From Streptomyces sp. Ru62 (GTDB lineage: Bacteria; Actinomycetota; Actinomycetes; Streptomycetales; Streptomycetaceae), in contig NZ_PQSU01000004.1 in the NCBI RefSeq assembly GCF_002920615.1, forward strand, positions 186,001-250,000: DNA of 64,000 bases, written 5' to 3'. The position numbers and the translations under genes are program-made. Below are positions 32,603 through 43,587 of the stretch, one piece after another. The first letter of the stretch is position 1, and every line of letters starts with the position of its first letter. The notes under the pieces are model-generated. The model saw nothing but the letters and a program-made list of their open reading frames with translations, did no database searches and was not told the DNA's origin.

Positions 32603-33763
32603 TCACGCCCCGAAGGTGTGGAGGGTCGACGTCCGGTACGTCTGCCCCGGTCGCAGCACCGTCGACGGGAAGTTCGCGTGGTTCGGCGAGTCCGGGAAGT
32701 GCTGCGTCTCCAGGCACAGGGCGTCGCCCTGCCGGTAGGTGCGGCCGCCGGTGCCGGTGAGCGTCCCGTCGAGGAAGTTGCCGGAGTAGAACTGCAGGCC
32801 CGGCTGGTCGGTGGCGATCTTCAGGGTGCGGCCGGAACGCGGGTCGCGCAGGGTGGCGACGTGCTCGGGCTTCGCCGTGATCCCCTTGTCCAGCACCCAG
32901 TTGTGGTCGTACCCCTTCGCCTGCACCTGCTGCTCGTGGCCCGCGCGGATGTCCCGGCCGATGGGCTTGGCGTGCCGGAAGTCGAACGGGGTGCCCGCGA
33001 CCCTGGCCAGCTCGCCGGTGGGGATCAGGCCGGAGTCGGTCGGGGTGTACCGGGAGGCGGCGATCGTGAGTTCGTGGTCCTCGATCGTGCCGCTGCCCTC
33101 GCCGGCCAGGTTCCAGTAGACGTGGCTGGTGAGGTTGACGACGGTGGCCTTGTCGGTGGTGGCCGCGTAGTCGATGCGCCAGTCGCCGTGCCGGGTGAGG
33201 GTGTACGTCACCGTCGTCCGCAGCGTGCCCGGGTAGCCCATCTCGCCGTCGACGCTCGTGTAGTGCAGGTGCAGCCCGACGTCGGAGCCCTTGGTGAACG
33301 GCTCGACCTGCCACACGTGCTTGTCGAAGCCCTTGGCCCCGCCGTGCAGGCTGTTGACGCCGTCGTTCACGGAGAGCTGGTACGCCGTGCCGTCCAGCGT
33401 GAACTGCCCCTTGCCGATGCGGTTGCCGTACCGGCCGATCAGGGCGCCGAAGTACGGGCTCTTCGCCACGTAGTCGGCGATGTCGTCGAAGCCGGCCACG
33501 ACGTTGGCGTACCGGCCGTGCCGGTCGGGCAGCTCCAGGGTCTGGACGATGCCGCCGTAGGACAGCACCTTCAGCCGGGTGCCGCCGTTCTCCAGCGACC
33601 AGCGGTACACCTTCGTGCCGTCGGCGAGCGTGCCGAAGAGTTCCTTCACCGGCTTCCGGCCTCCTGAACCGGTGGTGGCCTGGGCGCTGCCCGTGCCGAG
33701 GGTGGTGGCGGCGAGACCCGCCGCGGCTGCTCCCGCGATGACCGTGCGTCTGTTCAGTTCCAT
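32603..33763 (-). CDS. galM: Secreted aldose 1-epimerase (mutarotase)
   Basis: A 386-residue GalM-fold enzyme that interconverts alpha and beta anomers of aldoses. A twin-arginine leader (LNRRTVIAGAAAAGLAATTL) indicates export. Motifs: NSLHGGAKGFDKHVW, the catalytic His in NLTSHVYWNLAGEG, and the catalytic Glu in CLETQHFPDSPN. GGAG precedes ATG 33763, 25 nt after the permease stop, so it is the last gene of the ChvE-GguAB operon. An extracytoplasmic mutarotase would present the anomer the binding protein prefers. Confidence 0.92.
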   Translation of the reverse strand: MELNRRTVIAGAAAAGLAATTLGTGSAQATTGSGGRKPVKELFGTLADGTKVYRWSLENGGTRLKVLSYGGIVQTLELPDRHGRYANVVAGFDDIADYVAKSPYFGALIGRYGNRIGKGQFTLDGTAYQLSVNDGVNSLHGGAKGFDKHVWQVEPFTKGSDVGLHLHYTSVDGEMGYPGTLRTTVTYTLTRHGDWRIDYAATTDKATVVNLTSHVYWNLAGEGSGTIEDHELTIAASRYTPTDSGLIPTGELARVAGTPFDFRHAKPIGRDIRAGHEQQVQAKGYDHNWVLDKGITAKPEHVATLRDPRSGRTLKIATDQPGLQFYSGNFLDGTLTGTGGRTYRQGDALCLETQHFPDSPNHANFPSTVLRPGQTYRTSTLHTFGA

Positions 33764-33788
33764 AGGTGCGGCTCCGTTGTCTGGGCGC

Positions 33789-35029
33789 TTACGAACCGGA
33801 CTTGCGCTTGTTCCACACGTCGAACCCGACCGCCACCAGCAGGGCGAGGCCCTTGATGACCTGCTGCCAGTCGGTGCCGACGCTGAGGAGGTTCATGCCG
33901 TTGTTCAGCACGCCGAGGACGAGACCGCCGATGATGGCGCCGAGGACGGTGCCGACACCGCCGCTCATGGACGCGCCACCGATGAACGAGGAGGCGATGG
34001 CCTCCAGTTCGAAGTTGACGCCCGCCTTCGGCGAGGCCGCGTTCAGCCGGGCGGCGACCACCAGACCCGCCAGGGCCGCGAGCACGCCCATGTTCAGGAA
34101 GACGTAGAAGGTGACCTTCTTGTCCTTCACGCCGGACAGCTTGGCCGCCGGAAGATTGCCGCCGATCGCGTAGATGTGCCGGCCGAAGACCGCGTTGCGC
34201 ATGACGTAGCCGTAGCCGACGACCAGCGCGCCGAGGATGATCAGCACGATCGGGGCGCCCTTGTAGCTGGCGAGCAGCAAGGTGACGACGAGGATCGCGG
34301 CGACCAGGGCGGTCAGCTTGAGCAGGAACAGCCGGGTCGGCAGCACGTCCAGGGAGAACTCCTGCTGGCGGCGGCGGTCCCGGAACTCCTGCCACACCAC
34401 GGCCGCGATCAGGACGAGCCCGAGCAGCAGGGTGAGGTTGTGGTAGTTGGTGTCCGGGCCGACCTCGGGCAGGAAGCCGTTGCCGAGCTTCTGCAGACCG
34501 TCCGGGAAGGGGCCGAGGGTCTGGCCCTTGAGCAGGATCTCCGTGAGGCCGCGGAAGAGGAGCATCCCGGCGAGGGTGACGATGAAGGACGGTATGCCGA
34601 GATAGGCGATCAGATAGCCCTGGACCGAGCCGGCGACCGCACCGACCACCAGGCACAGCACCAGCGCGACGGGCCAGGAGACCCCGTGCTGCACGGTCAG
34701 TACGGCCGCGAAGGCGCCGACGAACGCCGTGAGCGAGCCGACCGACAGGTCGATGTGCCCGGCGATGATCACCAGCATCATGCCGATCGCGAGGATCAGG
34801 ATGTAGCTGTTCTGCAGCACCAGGTTGGAGACGTTGCGCGGCAGCAGCAGGTCCCCGTCGGTCCAGATCGCGAAGAGGACCACGATCAGGCCGAGCGCGA
34901 TCAGCATGCCGTACTGGCGCATGTTGCGGCGCAGACCGGCCAGCACCAGGCCGAGCAGTCCCCCGTCGGCGGCCGGTCCGCTCCTGCCCGGCGGCGCGGG
35001 GGCCGGGCTCTTGGCGGTCACATCCGTGC

Positions 35030-35033
<4 letters not shown>
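33789..35033 (-). CDS. gguB: Sugar ABC transporter permease, GguB/XylH type
   Basis: A 414-residue membrane protein of the BPD_transp_2 (ribose/galactose/xylose) family with about ten hydrophobic segments and the conserved [10 protein letters not shown] and [16 protein letters not shown] motifs. It is the single large permease typical of ChvE-GguAB systems. ATG 35033 overlaps the ATPase stop (ATGA). It works with the ATPase and ChvE-like protein of the same operon to import aldoses, most likely L-arabinose, D-galactose or related sugars. Confidence 0.92.
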
Positions 35034-36580
<1,547 letters not shown>

Positions 36581-36614
36581 GGTCGTGCCTTCCAATCCGT
36601 AGGAAATGGGCGGG

Positions 36615-37724
36615 TTACTTGAGGTCGGCCTCGGTGTAGTAACCGCCGTCGACCAGCACCTGCTTGTAGTTGCTCTTGTCGACGCTCACCGGCTGGAGCA
36701 GGTAGGCGGGCACGACCTTCGTCCCGTTGTCGTACGTCTTGGTGTCGTTGACCTCGGGCTTCTTGCCCTTCAGGGAGTCGTCCATCATCGTGGCGGCGAC
36801 CTCGGCGAGCTTGCGGAGGTCCTTGTAGACGGTCTGCGTCTGCTGACCGGCGATGATCGACTTCACCGAGGCCAGCTCGGCGTCCTGGCCGGTGATGACC
36901 GGCAGCGGCTTGCTGCCCGAGCCGTAGCCGTCCGACTTGAGGGCGGACAGGATGCCGATGGAGATGCCGTCGTACGGCGAGAGGACCGCGTCGACCCGGC
37001 CGCTCTTGTAGGACGAGGTGAGGACGTCCTCCATGCGCTTCTGCGCGGTGGTGCCGTCCCAGCGCAGGGTGACGACCTGGTTCAGCTTCGTCTGCCCGGA
37101 CCTGACCACGAGCTGCTTCTTGTCGATGTACGGCTGGAGGACGCTCATGGCGCCGCCGAAGAAGTACTTGGTGTTGTTGTCGTCGTTGGATCCCGCGAAC
37201 AGCTCGATGTTGAACGGGCCCTTCTTGCCCTTGGTCAGCCCGAGCTTGTCGACGATGTACTGGCCCTGGAGCTTGCCGACCTTCTCGTTGTCGAACGAGG
37301 CGTAGTAGTCGACGTTCTTGCTGCCGAGGATCAGCCGGTCGTAGGAGATGACCGGGATGTGCGCGTCCGCGGCCTCCTGGAGGACGTGGTCCAGGGACTT
37401 GTTGTCGATCGCCGCGATGATCAGGCCCTTGACGCCCTGCGTGATCAGGTTCTCGATCTGCGAGACCTGGGTCTCCGGGTCGTCCTCGCCGTAGACCAGC
37501 TTGGTCTTGTAGCCCTTGGCCTGGAGGTCCTTGACGACGTTCTTGCCGTCGGAGATCCAGCGCTCGGAGGACTTGGTCGGCATGGCGATGCCGATGGTGG
37601 CGCCCTTGACGTCGCCCGACTTCTCCTTGCTGCCGCCCTCGCCGCTCTGACCACAGGCGGTGAGGGTGAGGGCGAGCGAGGCGGCTCCGGCTATCGCGGC
37701 GAGTGCGGCTCTGCGGTTGCGCAT
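36615..37724 (-). CDS. chvE: Sugar-binding lipoprotein, ChvE type
   Basis: A 369-residue periplasmic-binding-protein-like lipoprotein. The signal peptide ends in the lipobox LTLTAC with the lipidated Cys at about residue 24. The rest is a type I fold ([47 protein letters not shown]) as in ChvE and XylF. In Agrobacterium ChvE binds many aldoses including arabinose and galactose; the specificity here is inferred from the neighbouring enzymes. AAGGACT precedes ATG 37724. Confidence 0.92.
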   Translation of the reverse strand: MRNRRAALAAIAGAASLALTLTACGQSGEGGSKEKSGDVKGATIGIAMPTKSSERWISDGKNVVKDLQAKGYKTKLVYGEDDPETQVSQIENLITQGVKGLIIAAIDNKSLDHVLQEAADAHIPVISYDRLILGSKNVDYYASFDNEKVGKLQGQYIVDKLGLTKGKKGPFNIELFAGSNDDNNTKYFFGGAMSVLQPYIDKKQLVVRSGQTKLNQVVTLRWDGTTAQKRMEDVLTSSYKSGRVDAVLSPYDGISIGILSALKSDGYGSGSKPLPVITGQDAELASVKSIIAGQQTQTVYKDLRKLAEVAATMMDDSLKGKKPEVNDTKTYDNGTKVVPAYLLQPVSVDKSNYKQVLVDGGYYTEADLK

Positions 37725-37761
37725 GGGGATCAGTCCTTGTTCTTCTCGTCGTTGAGAGGGG

Positions 37762-38730
37762 TCACGCGGTGGTCGGGAAGCGGTGGAGCGTCCCCGGCAG
37801 ACGGGAGCCGAGCGGCGCCATGTCGCCGTCCGCGCCGTGCCGGGCGAGCAGGTCCAGGGCGAGCCGGCCGCGCCGCACCCGCTCCCGGGCGGTGTCCAGG
37901 GTCACGTCCCGCAGATGGGTGCCCCACGGGTAGATGCCGGGGGCCTTGGACAGACCGAACTTCAGGTAGAGCGGTGCGCCGCGCCGGATCAGCTCGGCGA
38001 CCTCGTACATCCGGACGTAGCCGCCGAGGTCGTCGGGGGCCTCGATGTACATGTCCATGGGGGCGGCGGAGACCCGGCGGATCTCGGTGAGGTGATCCAG
38101 CGTCAGATCGCTGGGCACGTTGACGGAGTCGGCGCCGAGCCGCTCGTAGACGGCGTACGAGGCCGGGTTGACCGGGCCGATGAGCGCCGAGACCTTCAGT
38201 GTGGTGTCGGCCGGGATGATCCCGGCCTGGCGGGCCCGGTGCAGGGTCCACAGCACGCCCTCGTCGGCGACCAGCAGGCACTTGACGCCCAGTTCGGTGG
38301 CCCGGACGGCGTCCTCGACGCAGCCGGCGACGGCGTCGTGGCCCCGGGCGCGCAGTCCGGCCCCCCGCGAGTCGGACCGCACCGATCCGCCGATGTCCCA
38401 GGTGCCGCGCGGGCCGGTGAACAGGCAGAGCTCGATGTCCCGCTCGTCGGTGGCGTCGACCATCTCGGTGATCTCGGCGTCGGAGAGCATCCACACGCCG
38501 CTGCCCTGGCTGATCCGGTGGATCGGCACATCGAGGCGCGAGGCCTCCTTCAGGACGACCGCCAGCGCTTCGGGACCCTCGCACGAGGGGATCTCGGTGC
38601 GCCAGCGACCGCCGCCCGGGAAGGTGTGGGTGGAGGCGTCGGCGGGGTCGAGGGCGGGCGCGCCGAGGCCGAGTGCGGCGAGCACCTGCTCGCCGGGCCT
38701 GCGGGCTGCCGGGGCGGAAGCGTCGGTCAC
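37762..38730 (-). CDS. TIM-barrel protein resembling peptidase family U32, in sugar operon
   Basis: A 322-residue cytosolic protein. The sequence of strands ([82 protein letters not shown]) suggests a TIM barrel related to U32 proteins. I cannot name the reaction. GTG 38730 has AAGGACAG upstream. It is the first gene of the ChvE-GguAB operon, directly below a TTCGG-type operator. Its place next to a dehydratase and a dehydrogenase suggests an aldolase- or isomerase-like step in aldonate breakdown, which is only inferred from context. Confidence 0.65.
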   Translation of the reverse strand: MTDASAPAARRPGEQVLAALGLGAPALDPADASTHTFPGGGRWRTEIPSCEGPEALAVVLKEASRLDVPIHRISQGSGVWMLSDAEITEMVDATDERDIELCLFTGPRGTWDIGGSVRSDSRGAGLRARGHDAVAGCVEDAVRATELGVKCLLVADEGVLWTLHRARQAGIIPADTTLKVSALIGPVNPASYAVYERLGADSVNVPSDLTLDHLTEIRRVSAAPMDMYIEAPDDLGGYVRMYEVAELIRRGAPLYLKFGLSKAPGIYPWGTHLRDVTLDTARERVRRGRLALDLLARHGADGDMAPLGSRLPGTLHRFPTTA

Positions 38731-38753
38731 AAGCTGTCCTTAGGGTCCTGAGT

Positions 38754-38769
38754 GTTCGGTATTTCGGAC
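38754..38769. promoter_or_regulatory. Putative IclR operator before the sugar-transport operon
   Basis: GTTCGGTATTTCGGAC lies 24 bp upstream of the first gene of the transporter operon and resembles the GTTCGAGATTTC element at 41036 and 18204 with two changes. A terminator for the operon upstream (38807-38849) precedes it, so a separate promoter is expected here. Confidence 0.5.
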
Positions 38770-38806
38770 AAGGTTCGCGGCTCTGGGTGTGAAGAAGCGC
38801 TGGGTG

Positions 38807-38849
38807 TACGCCGGTCAGGGCGCCGTCAGGTCACGCCCTGACCGGCGTA
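38807..38849 (-). terminator. Terminator after the zinc dehydrogenase gene
   Basis: A perfect 16-bp inverted repeat (38807-38822 and 38834-38849, loop of 11) starts 3 bp past the dehydrogenase stop. It should separate the dehydratase-dehydrogenase operon from the transporter operon. Confidence 0.85.
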
Positions 38850-38852
38850 CGG

Positions 38853-39857
38853 TCAGGGGCGGAGCAGCACCTTGCCCACCTTGGGATCGCCGGCCCCCAC
38901 GAGCTCGATGGCCTGCGGGAACTCGGTCAGCGGCAACTCGTGGGTGACCAGCGGCAGCGGGTCCAGCAGCCCGGCCCCGAAGACCCGCACGGTGTGCGAC
39001 CAGGCCTCCGGCGGTGCCCCGAAGACGGTGTGCACCTCCAGCTGCCGTACGACGAGGTCGGTCGGGTCGAGCCCGTCCGCGCCCGGCGCCGGAATCCCGG
39101 TGAGGACCAGCCGCCCGCCGCGCCGCAGCAGGGCGGCGGCGGTGCGCGCGGCGGACGCCGACCCGGCGGTCTCGATCACCACGTCGAAGTCGTCGGGCAG
39201 TTCCTGGTCCTTCAGCCGGAAGTCGCTCGCCCCGAACCGCCGGGACAGCGCCTCCCGGTCGTTCCGCGTGCCCACCACGAGCAGCTCGGCCGGTGAGACC
39301 GCCTTCAGGAACTGCACGGCGAACATGCCCAGCGTGCCCGTGCCGACCACCGCGACCCGCTCGCCCGGCTGGGCGCTCGCCTTCAGCGCGGCGGCCGCGA
39401 TGCAGGCGGCCGGCTCCAGCAGGGCGGCGGCGGTGAGGTCGGCGTCGTCCGGGAGGACGTGCAGCAGTCGCGCCGGCAGGGTCAGCGTGGTGGCCATGGC
39501 GCCCGGCTGGGTGAAGCCGGTCTCCTCGTACCCGGCCGAGCACAGCGTGGTCTCGCCCGCGTGACAGCGCTCGCACACCTGGCAGTTGCGGAAGCCCTCG
39601 CCGACGACCTTGCGGCCGACGAGCGAGCCGGGCACCCCGGCACCCACCGACGTGACCGTCCCCGACCACTCGTGTCCGGGCGTGAGCGGATACCGCACGT
39701 ACCCTTCCGGCCGGTTGCCCTGGTACACCTCGCGGTCGCTGCCGCAGATGCCGGCCGCGTGCACCGCGACCAGCGCCTCGCCGGGACCGGGCTGCCGGGG
39801 CGTGTGGGCCTCGACCCGGTGCACCCCCGGCGCCTCGACCAGGACCTGGGAGCTCAC
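38853..39857 (-). CDS. Zinc-dependent MDR dehydrogenase (sugar/polyol type)
   Basis: A 334-residue medium-chain alcohol dehydrogenase. Catalytic zinc ligands are in AAGICGSDREVY and TPGHEWSG; structural zinc is held by the four Cys of CQVCERCHAGETTLC. The cofactor motif VVGTGTLGMFAVQF is present. Its closest types act on polyols or aldoses. GTG 39857 overlaps the dehydratase stop (GTGA) and AAGGGC precedes it. In a non-phosphorylative pathway it would oxidise the aldose to its lactone, feeding the SMP-30 lactonase; the exact substrate is inferred. Confidence 0.87.
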   Translation of the reverse strand: MSSQVLVEAPGVHRVEAHTPRQPGPGEALVAVHAAGICGSDREVYQGNRPEGYVRYPLTPGHEWSGTVTSVGAGVPGSLVGRKVVGEGFRNCQVCERCHAGETTLCSAGYEETGFTQPGAMATTLTLPARLLHVLPDDADLTAAALLEPAACIAAAALKASAQPGERVAVVGTGTLGMFAVQFLKAVSPAELLVVGTRNDREALSRRFGASDFRLKDQELPDDFDVVIETAGSASAARTAAALLRRGGRLVLTGIPAPGADGLDPTDLVVRQLEVHTVFGAPPEAWSHTVRVFGAGLLDPLPLVTHELPLTEFPQAIELVGAGDPKVGKVLLRP

Positions 39858-41017
39858 TTCGTGCCCTTCGGCTTGCGCTGCTCCCAGCCCTCGGCCCACA
39901 GGTCGAAGCGCGCCTGCTGCTGCGGGAACTCGGCCGCCGCGTCGACGTCCAGCTCGACACCGAGACCGGGCGCGTCGGAGAGGTGGAAGCAGCCGTCCTC
40001 CGGGTTCACCTGCGGCGCGCCCTTGACCACCTTCTTGATCTCCGCGTCCGCGAAGTCGTTGAAGTGCTCAAGGATCTTGAAATTCGGGGAGGTGAAGCCG
40101 ACCTGGAGGGAGGCGGCGGTGAGCACCGAACCGCCCACGTTGTGCGGGGCGACCAGCATGTAGTGCGTCTCGGCGGTGGCGGCCAGCTTCCGCGTCTCCC
40201 AGATGCCGCCGATGTGGCCGACGTCGGGCTGGATGATGTCCACCGCCTGGCTGTCGAACAGCTCGCGGAACTCGATCCGGTCGTGGATGCGCTCCCCGGT
40301 GGCGACCGGCATGTCCACCTTGGCCGCGACCTTCTCCAGCGCCTTCAGGTTCTCCGGCGGCACCGGCTCCTCCAGCCAGGCCGGCTTGAAGGGCGCCATC
40401 TCCTTGGCCAGCCGGACGGCGGTGGCGGGGGAGAAGCGGCCGTGCATCTCCAGCATCAGCTCCGCCTCCGGGCCGATCGCGTCCCGCACGGCCTCGATGA
40501 GCGAGACCGCGTACAGGGTCTCCTGGTGGTCCAGCTCGAAGTGCCCGGTGCCGAAGGGGTCGATCTTGAGCGCCTTGTAGCCGCGCTCCATGACCCCCTG
40601 TGCCGCCTTGTGGTACGCCTCCGGGGTCCGCTCGGTCGTGTACCAGCCGTTGGCGTACGCCTTGACCTTGTCGGTCACCTTCCCGCCGAGCAGCTGCCAC
40701 ACCGGCACGCCCAGCGCCTTGCCCTTGATGTCCCAGCAGGCCATCTCGACCACCGCGATGCCGGACATGACGATCTCACCGGCCCGGCCGTAGTCGCCGT
40801 ACTTCATCCGGCGCACGAGGTCCTCGACAGCGAACGGGTCCGATCCGAGAATGTGGTTGGCCTCGGCCTCCCGCAGATAGCCGATCAGCGCGTCGGTGTG
40901 CCCGAGCATCCGGGTCTCGCCGACTCCCGTGATGCCCTCGTCGGTGTGCACCTGGACGTAGGTCAGGTTGCGCCACGGCGTGCCGACCACGTGCGTGCTG
41001 ATTCCGGTGATGCGCAC
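39854..41017 (-). CDS. Enolase-superfamily sugar-acid dehydratase (mandelate racemase type)
   Basis: A 387-residue protein with the enolase-superfamily capping domain and barrel. KALKIDPFG gives the KxK base; EMHGRF, WLEEPVPPENL and ATGERIHDR hold metal ligands; QPDVGHIGGI and APHNVGG supply the His side. This layout fits dehydratases of aldonates (galactonate, arabinonate) or 3,6-anhydrogalactonate cycloisomerase. With the lactonase and dehydrogenase I favour an aldonate dehydratase giving a 2-keto-3-deoxy acid. GTG 41017 has GAGGGG upstream. It is the first gene of its operon below a strong promoter with operator. Confidence 0.88.
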   Translation of the reverse strand: MRITGISTHVVGTPWRNLTYVQVHTDEGITGVGETRMLGHTDALIGYLREAEANHILGSDPFAVEDLVRRMKYGDYGRAGEIVMSGIAVVEMACWDIKGKALGVPVWQLLGGKVTDKVKAYANGWYTTERTPEAYHKAAQGVMERGYKALKIDPFGTGHFELDHQETLYAVSLIEAVRDAIGPEAELMLEMHGRFSPATAVRLAKEMAPFKPAWLEEPVPPENLKALEKVAAKVDMPVATGERIHDRIEFRELFDSQAVDIIQPDVGHIGGIWETRKLAATAETHYMLVAPHNVGGSVLTAASLQVGFTSPNFKILEHFNDFADAEIKKVVKGAPQVNPEDGCFHLSDAPGLGVELDVDAAAEFPQQQARFDLWAEGWEQRKPKGTK

Positions 41018-41035
41018 GGCAGTTGCCCCTCAGCT

Positions 41036-41063
41036 GTTCGAGATTTCGTCACACGTTCGAAAT
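41036..41063. promoter_or_regulatory. Putative IclR operator of the dehydratase operon
   Basis: GTTCGAGATTTC (41036-41047) and GTTCGAAAT (41055-41063) are two copies of the shared element, 19 bp apart. They lie between the -10 box (41078-41073) and the GTG start (41017), about where RNA polymerase would start, so a bound repressor would block transcription. Confidence 0.65.
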
Positions 41064-41072
41064 GTTGGCGTG

Positions 41073-41102
41073 ACAGTAAGGACGGTCCGGTGGGGGTGTC
41101 AA
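41073..41102 (-). promoter_or_regulatory. Strong vegetative-type promoter of the dehydratase operon
   Basis: On the minus strand TTGACA (41102-41097) and TACTGT (41078-41073) are separated by 18 bp, an almost consensus HrdB-type promoter. The start codon is 56 bp downstream. Confidence 0.75.
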
Positions 41103-41218
41103 TGGGTCGAACAGGTAACGGTTTCGGCAAGGCTTTCGAGAACTCTTTCGACCTCGCACCAAACCTTCACAACGACGCCTGGAACCGGAACCGCATGGAC
41201 TTCTAGTCTTCCCGCGTC

Positions 41219-42106
41219 ATGAACTACTGCCTCCCGTGCCGACGGCACCTCAACGGCGCCCTGGCCTGCCCGGGGTGCGGAACTCCTGCCGACCGGCTCC
41301 AGGCCCCCACGGCCGCGCCGGCCACGCGCGCGCACGGGCACGAACACGGGTACGGGCAGACGCCGACGACGTACGAGCAGCCACATGAGCCGTCGTCCGA
41401 GGAGCCGTACGATCAGCCGCACGGAGAGGCGCACGACGGTTCGGACGCCCCCGGGGAGCCGGAGCGGGCGGCGGAACCGGAACCGGCGGAGGCGGAGACC
41501 GACGAAGCGGGCGGGGCGGAGGCGGGCGACGCCGACGACGGGGTCGCCCCGGCCGGCCGGCGGGCCCGGGGCGGTGCCGAGGGCAGCCGCCGCGACCGCA
41601 AGGCCGCCGCACACCGCCGCAGACGCCGCCGTACCGTCCTGGTCGCCGCCGGGTTCGTCCTCGCGGCGGGCGGGCTCAGTCTCGCGGAACTGGGCACGGA
41701 CGCGCCCTTCTCGCCCTTCTCCAGTGACGCCCCGGCCCCGGCCGGGGACACCTCGGCGGACGGCGGCGCCGCCACCGTCGGGCCGGACCGCACCGCCGAC
41801 CCGATAGGCGCCACGTCCGGTGCCACCCCGCGCGCGGGCGAGTCCGCCTCCCCCGACGCCTCCTCCTCCGCCTCCGCTTCCGCGTCGGGGTCCCCGAAGG
41901 ACAAGGACTCCGCTTCCCCCTCCGCCACGGACACCGGCACGGCGCAGCAGCCGGCCACGACGGGTTCCGGTGCGACCTCGACGACCCCGGCCGCCCCGCC
42001 CCCCAGCCAGTCCGCCACCCCGACCGCCGCCCCGACGACCTCCGCGCCCGCGCCCGAGCCGTCGCCCACCAAGACCTGCGACCGCTTCCTGTGGTGGTGC
42101 ACCTGA
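41219..42106 (+). CDS. SCO2400-family zinc-ribbon membrane protein
   Basis: A 295-residue protein. The N-terminus holds a zinc ribbon with two CxxC pairs (YCLPCRR, CPGCG; residues 4-20). A Glu-rich region follows, then a basic stretch of Arg before one membrane helix (VLVAAGFVLAAGGLSLAELG; about residues 139-158), and a long Ser/Thr/Ala/Pro tail outside ending in CDRFLWWCT. This is the SCO2400 family, of unknown function. TAGTCT (41204-41209) is 9 nt before ATG 41219 and no ribosome binding site is present, so the transcript is probably leaderless. It is divergent from the dehydratase operon. Confidence 0.82.
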   Translation: MNYCLPCRRHLNGALACPGCGTPADRLQAPTAAPATRAHGHEHGYGQTPTTYEQPHEPSSEEPYDQPHGEAHDGSDAPGEPERAAEPEPAEAETDEAGGAEAGDADDGVAPAGRRARGGAEGSRRDRKAAAHRRRRRRTVLVAAGFVLAAGGLSLAELGTDAPFSPFSSDAPAPAGDTSADGGAATVGPDRTADPIGATSGATPRAGESASPDASSSASASASGSPKDKDSASPSATDTGTAQQPATTGSGATSTTPAAPPPSQSATPTAAPTTSAPAPEPSPTKTCDRFLWWCT

Positions 42107-42339
42107 GGGCGTCCGCCCGCCCGCGTCCGGCTCCGTCCGTGTGCACGTGAGGCACGCACCGGCGCACCCCCGCCACCCCGCGCCATCGGCCATTCGGGCT
42201 ATCCGTGACACCCCCCGGCCGTCACGGAGGTTGAGTCGAACAGGCACGTCTCGCCGTACCGGTCTCGGGAACGCCCGATGTCAGGGAAGGGCGTTGTGCC
42301 GAGGGGGAGCAGCGAGCAGCGTTCGGTCGAGGAGAGCGG

Positions 42340-43497
42340 ATGACGCAGGAGATCACCGTCCAGGGCACGGTCGCCGAGGGCTTCGAGCCGGTGCGCGAGG
42401 AGTTCGCCGCCCTCGTCGCAGGGGAGCGGGAGGACTACGAGGGCCAGTTGTGCGCATACGTCCACGGGCGGCGGGTCGTGGACCTGTGGGCGGGCGCGGG
42501 GGTGACGGGTGACTCGCTGTACGCCGTCTACTCGGCCACGAAGGGCGCGGCCCATCTGGTGGCGGCGCTGCTCGTGCAGGACGGCACGCTGGAGCTGGAC
42601 CGCAAAGTCACCTACTACTGGCCGGAGTTCGCCGCCGAGGGCAAGGGCGCGCTGACGCTGCGCGACCTGCTGGCCCACCGCGCGGGGCTGGTCGGCGCCG
42701 ACACCGGGTTCAGCCCCGCCGAGCTGGCCGACGACCGGATGATCGCCGAACGCCTCGCGGACCAGCGGCCGTTCTGGCGGCCGGGCACGGCGTTCGGCTA
42801 CCACGCGCTGGTCATCGGCGCGCTGACCGGCGAGGTCGTCCGCCGGGCGACCGGACGTACGCTCCAGGAGGTGTACGAGGAGCGGGTCCGCGCTCCCCGT
42901 GGCCTCGACCTCCACCTGGGTCTGCCCGAGGCGTACGAGCCGCGCTTCCGCACGGTCCTGCCGATGCTGCCGACGCCCGCGCAGCAGGCGCAGCTCGACG
43001 CCGTGCCGACCGGCCCGCACACCCTCGCGTCGATCGCCTTCAACCGGCACGGCGCGGAGCCCACCGACCTGGAGAGCCTGCCGAACGAGCGGCTGATCCG
43101 CGCCCAGGGGCCCGCCTCGGTGGGCGGGATCGGCTCGGCACGCGGTCTCGCGGGCATGTACGCGGCCATGATCAGCGAGGTGGACGGCAGGACCCCGCTG
43201 CTGAAGGGCGACACACTGGCGGAGTTCGCCCAGATCCACTCCACCGGGTACGACCTGGTGACCCGCGCCCACAAGTCCTTCGGCCTCGGCTTCCAGGCGA
43301 CCGCCGACACCTGGCACCCGTTCCTGGGCGCGGGCACGCTGGGCCACAGCGGCGCCAACGGCGTCCAGGCCTTCGCGGACCCGCACGCGGGCATCGCCTA
43401 CGGCTACACCAGGCGCAGGTTCGCGTTCCCGGGCGGAGCGGCCCCGGAGAACAACAGACTGGCGGCGGCGGTGCACAGGGCGGCGCCGGCCGGCTGA
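42340..43497 (+). CDS. Serine beta-lactamase-fold hydrolase (class C/esterase family VIII)
   Basis: A 385-residue cytosolic protein of the beta-lactamase class C superfamily. The nucleophile and base lie in YSATKG (SxxK, near residue 65), and the second motif Tyr in FGYHAL (YxN-like, His in place of Asn), with HSGANG late in the chain. Such proteins are usually esterases rather than true beta-lactamases, acting on ester or amide substrates. No signal peptide is visible. GGAGAG precedes ATG 42340. It stands alone, separated from the SCO2400-family gene by 233 bp. Confidence 0.88.
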   Translation: MTQEITVQGTVAEGFEPVREEFAALVAGEREDYEGQLCAYVHGRRVVDLWAGAGVTGDSLYAVYSATKGAAHLVAALLVQDGTLELDRKVTYYWPEFAAEGKGALTLRDLLAHRAGLVGADTGFSPAELADDRMIAERLADQRPFWRPGTAFGYHALVIGALTGEVVRRATGRTLQEVYEERVRAPRGLDLHLGLPEAYEPRFRTVLPMLPTPAQQAQLDAVPTGPHTLASIAFNRHGAEPTDLESLPNERLIRAQGPASVGGIGSARGLAGMYAAMISEVDGRTPLLKGDTLAEFAQIHSTGYDLVTRAHKSFGLGFQATADTWHPFLGAGTLGHSGANGVQAFADPHAGIAYGYTRRRFAFPGGAAPENNRLAAAVHRAAPAG

Positions 43498-43587
43498 GGA
43501 GTGCGGCACCCGGCAGGCGCCCCCACCACAACAGCAGCCGCACCCCACGTCCAAGGATGCGGCTGCCGATGTAAGGAACGACGGAGG

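Noticed and set aside
39854..41017. Assigning the enolase-superfamily gene to agar breakdown as 3,6-anhydrogalactonate cycloisomerase
   Set aside because: The fold allows it, but no agarase or anhydrogalactose dehydrogenase is present, and the lactonase, GH51, GH35 and ChvE-type importer favour ordinary aldonates.
42340..43497. True beta-lactamase (antibiotic resistance) for the class C-type proteins at 42340 and 57174
   Set aside because: Neither has a signal peptide, and the second motif is degenerate in the first. Esterase-type relatives are far more common.
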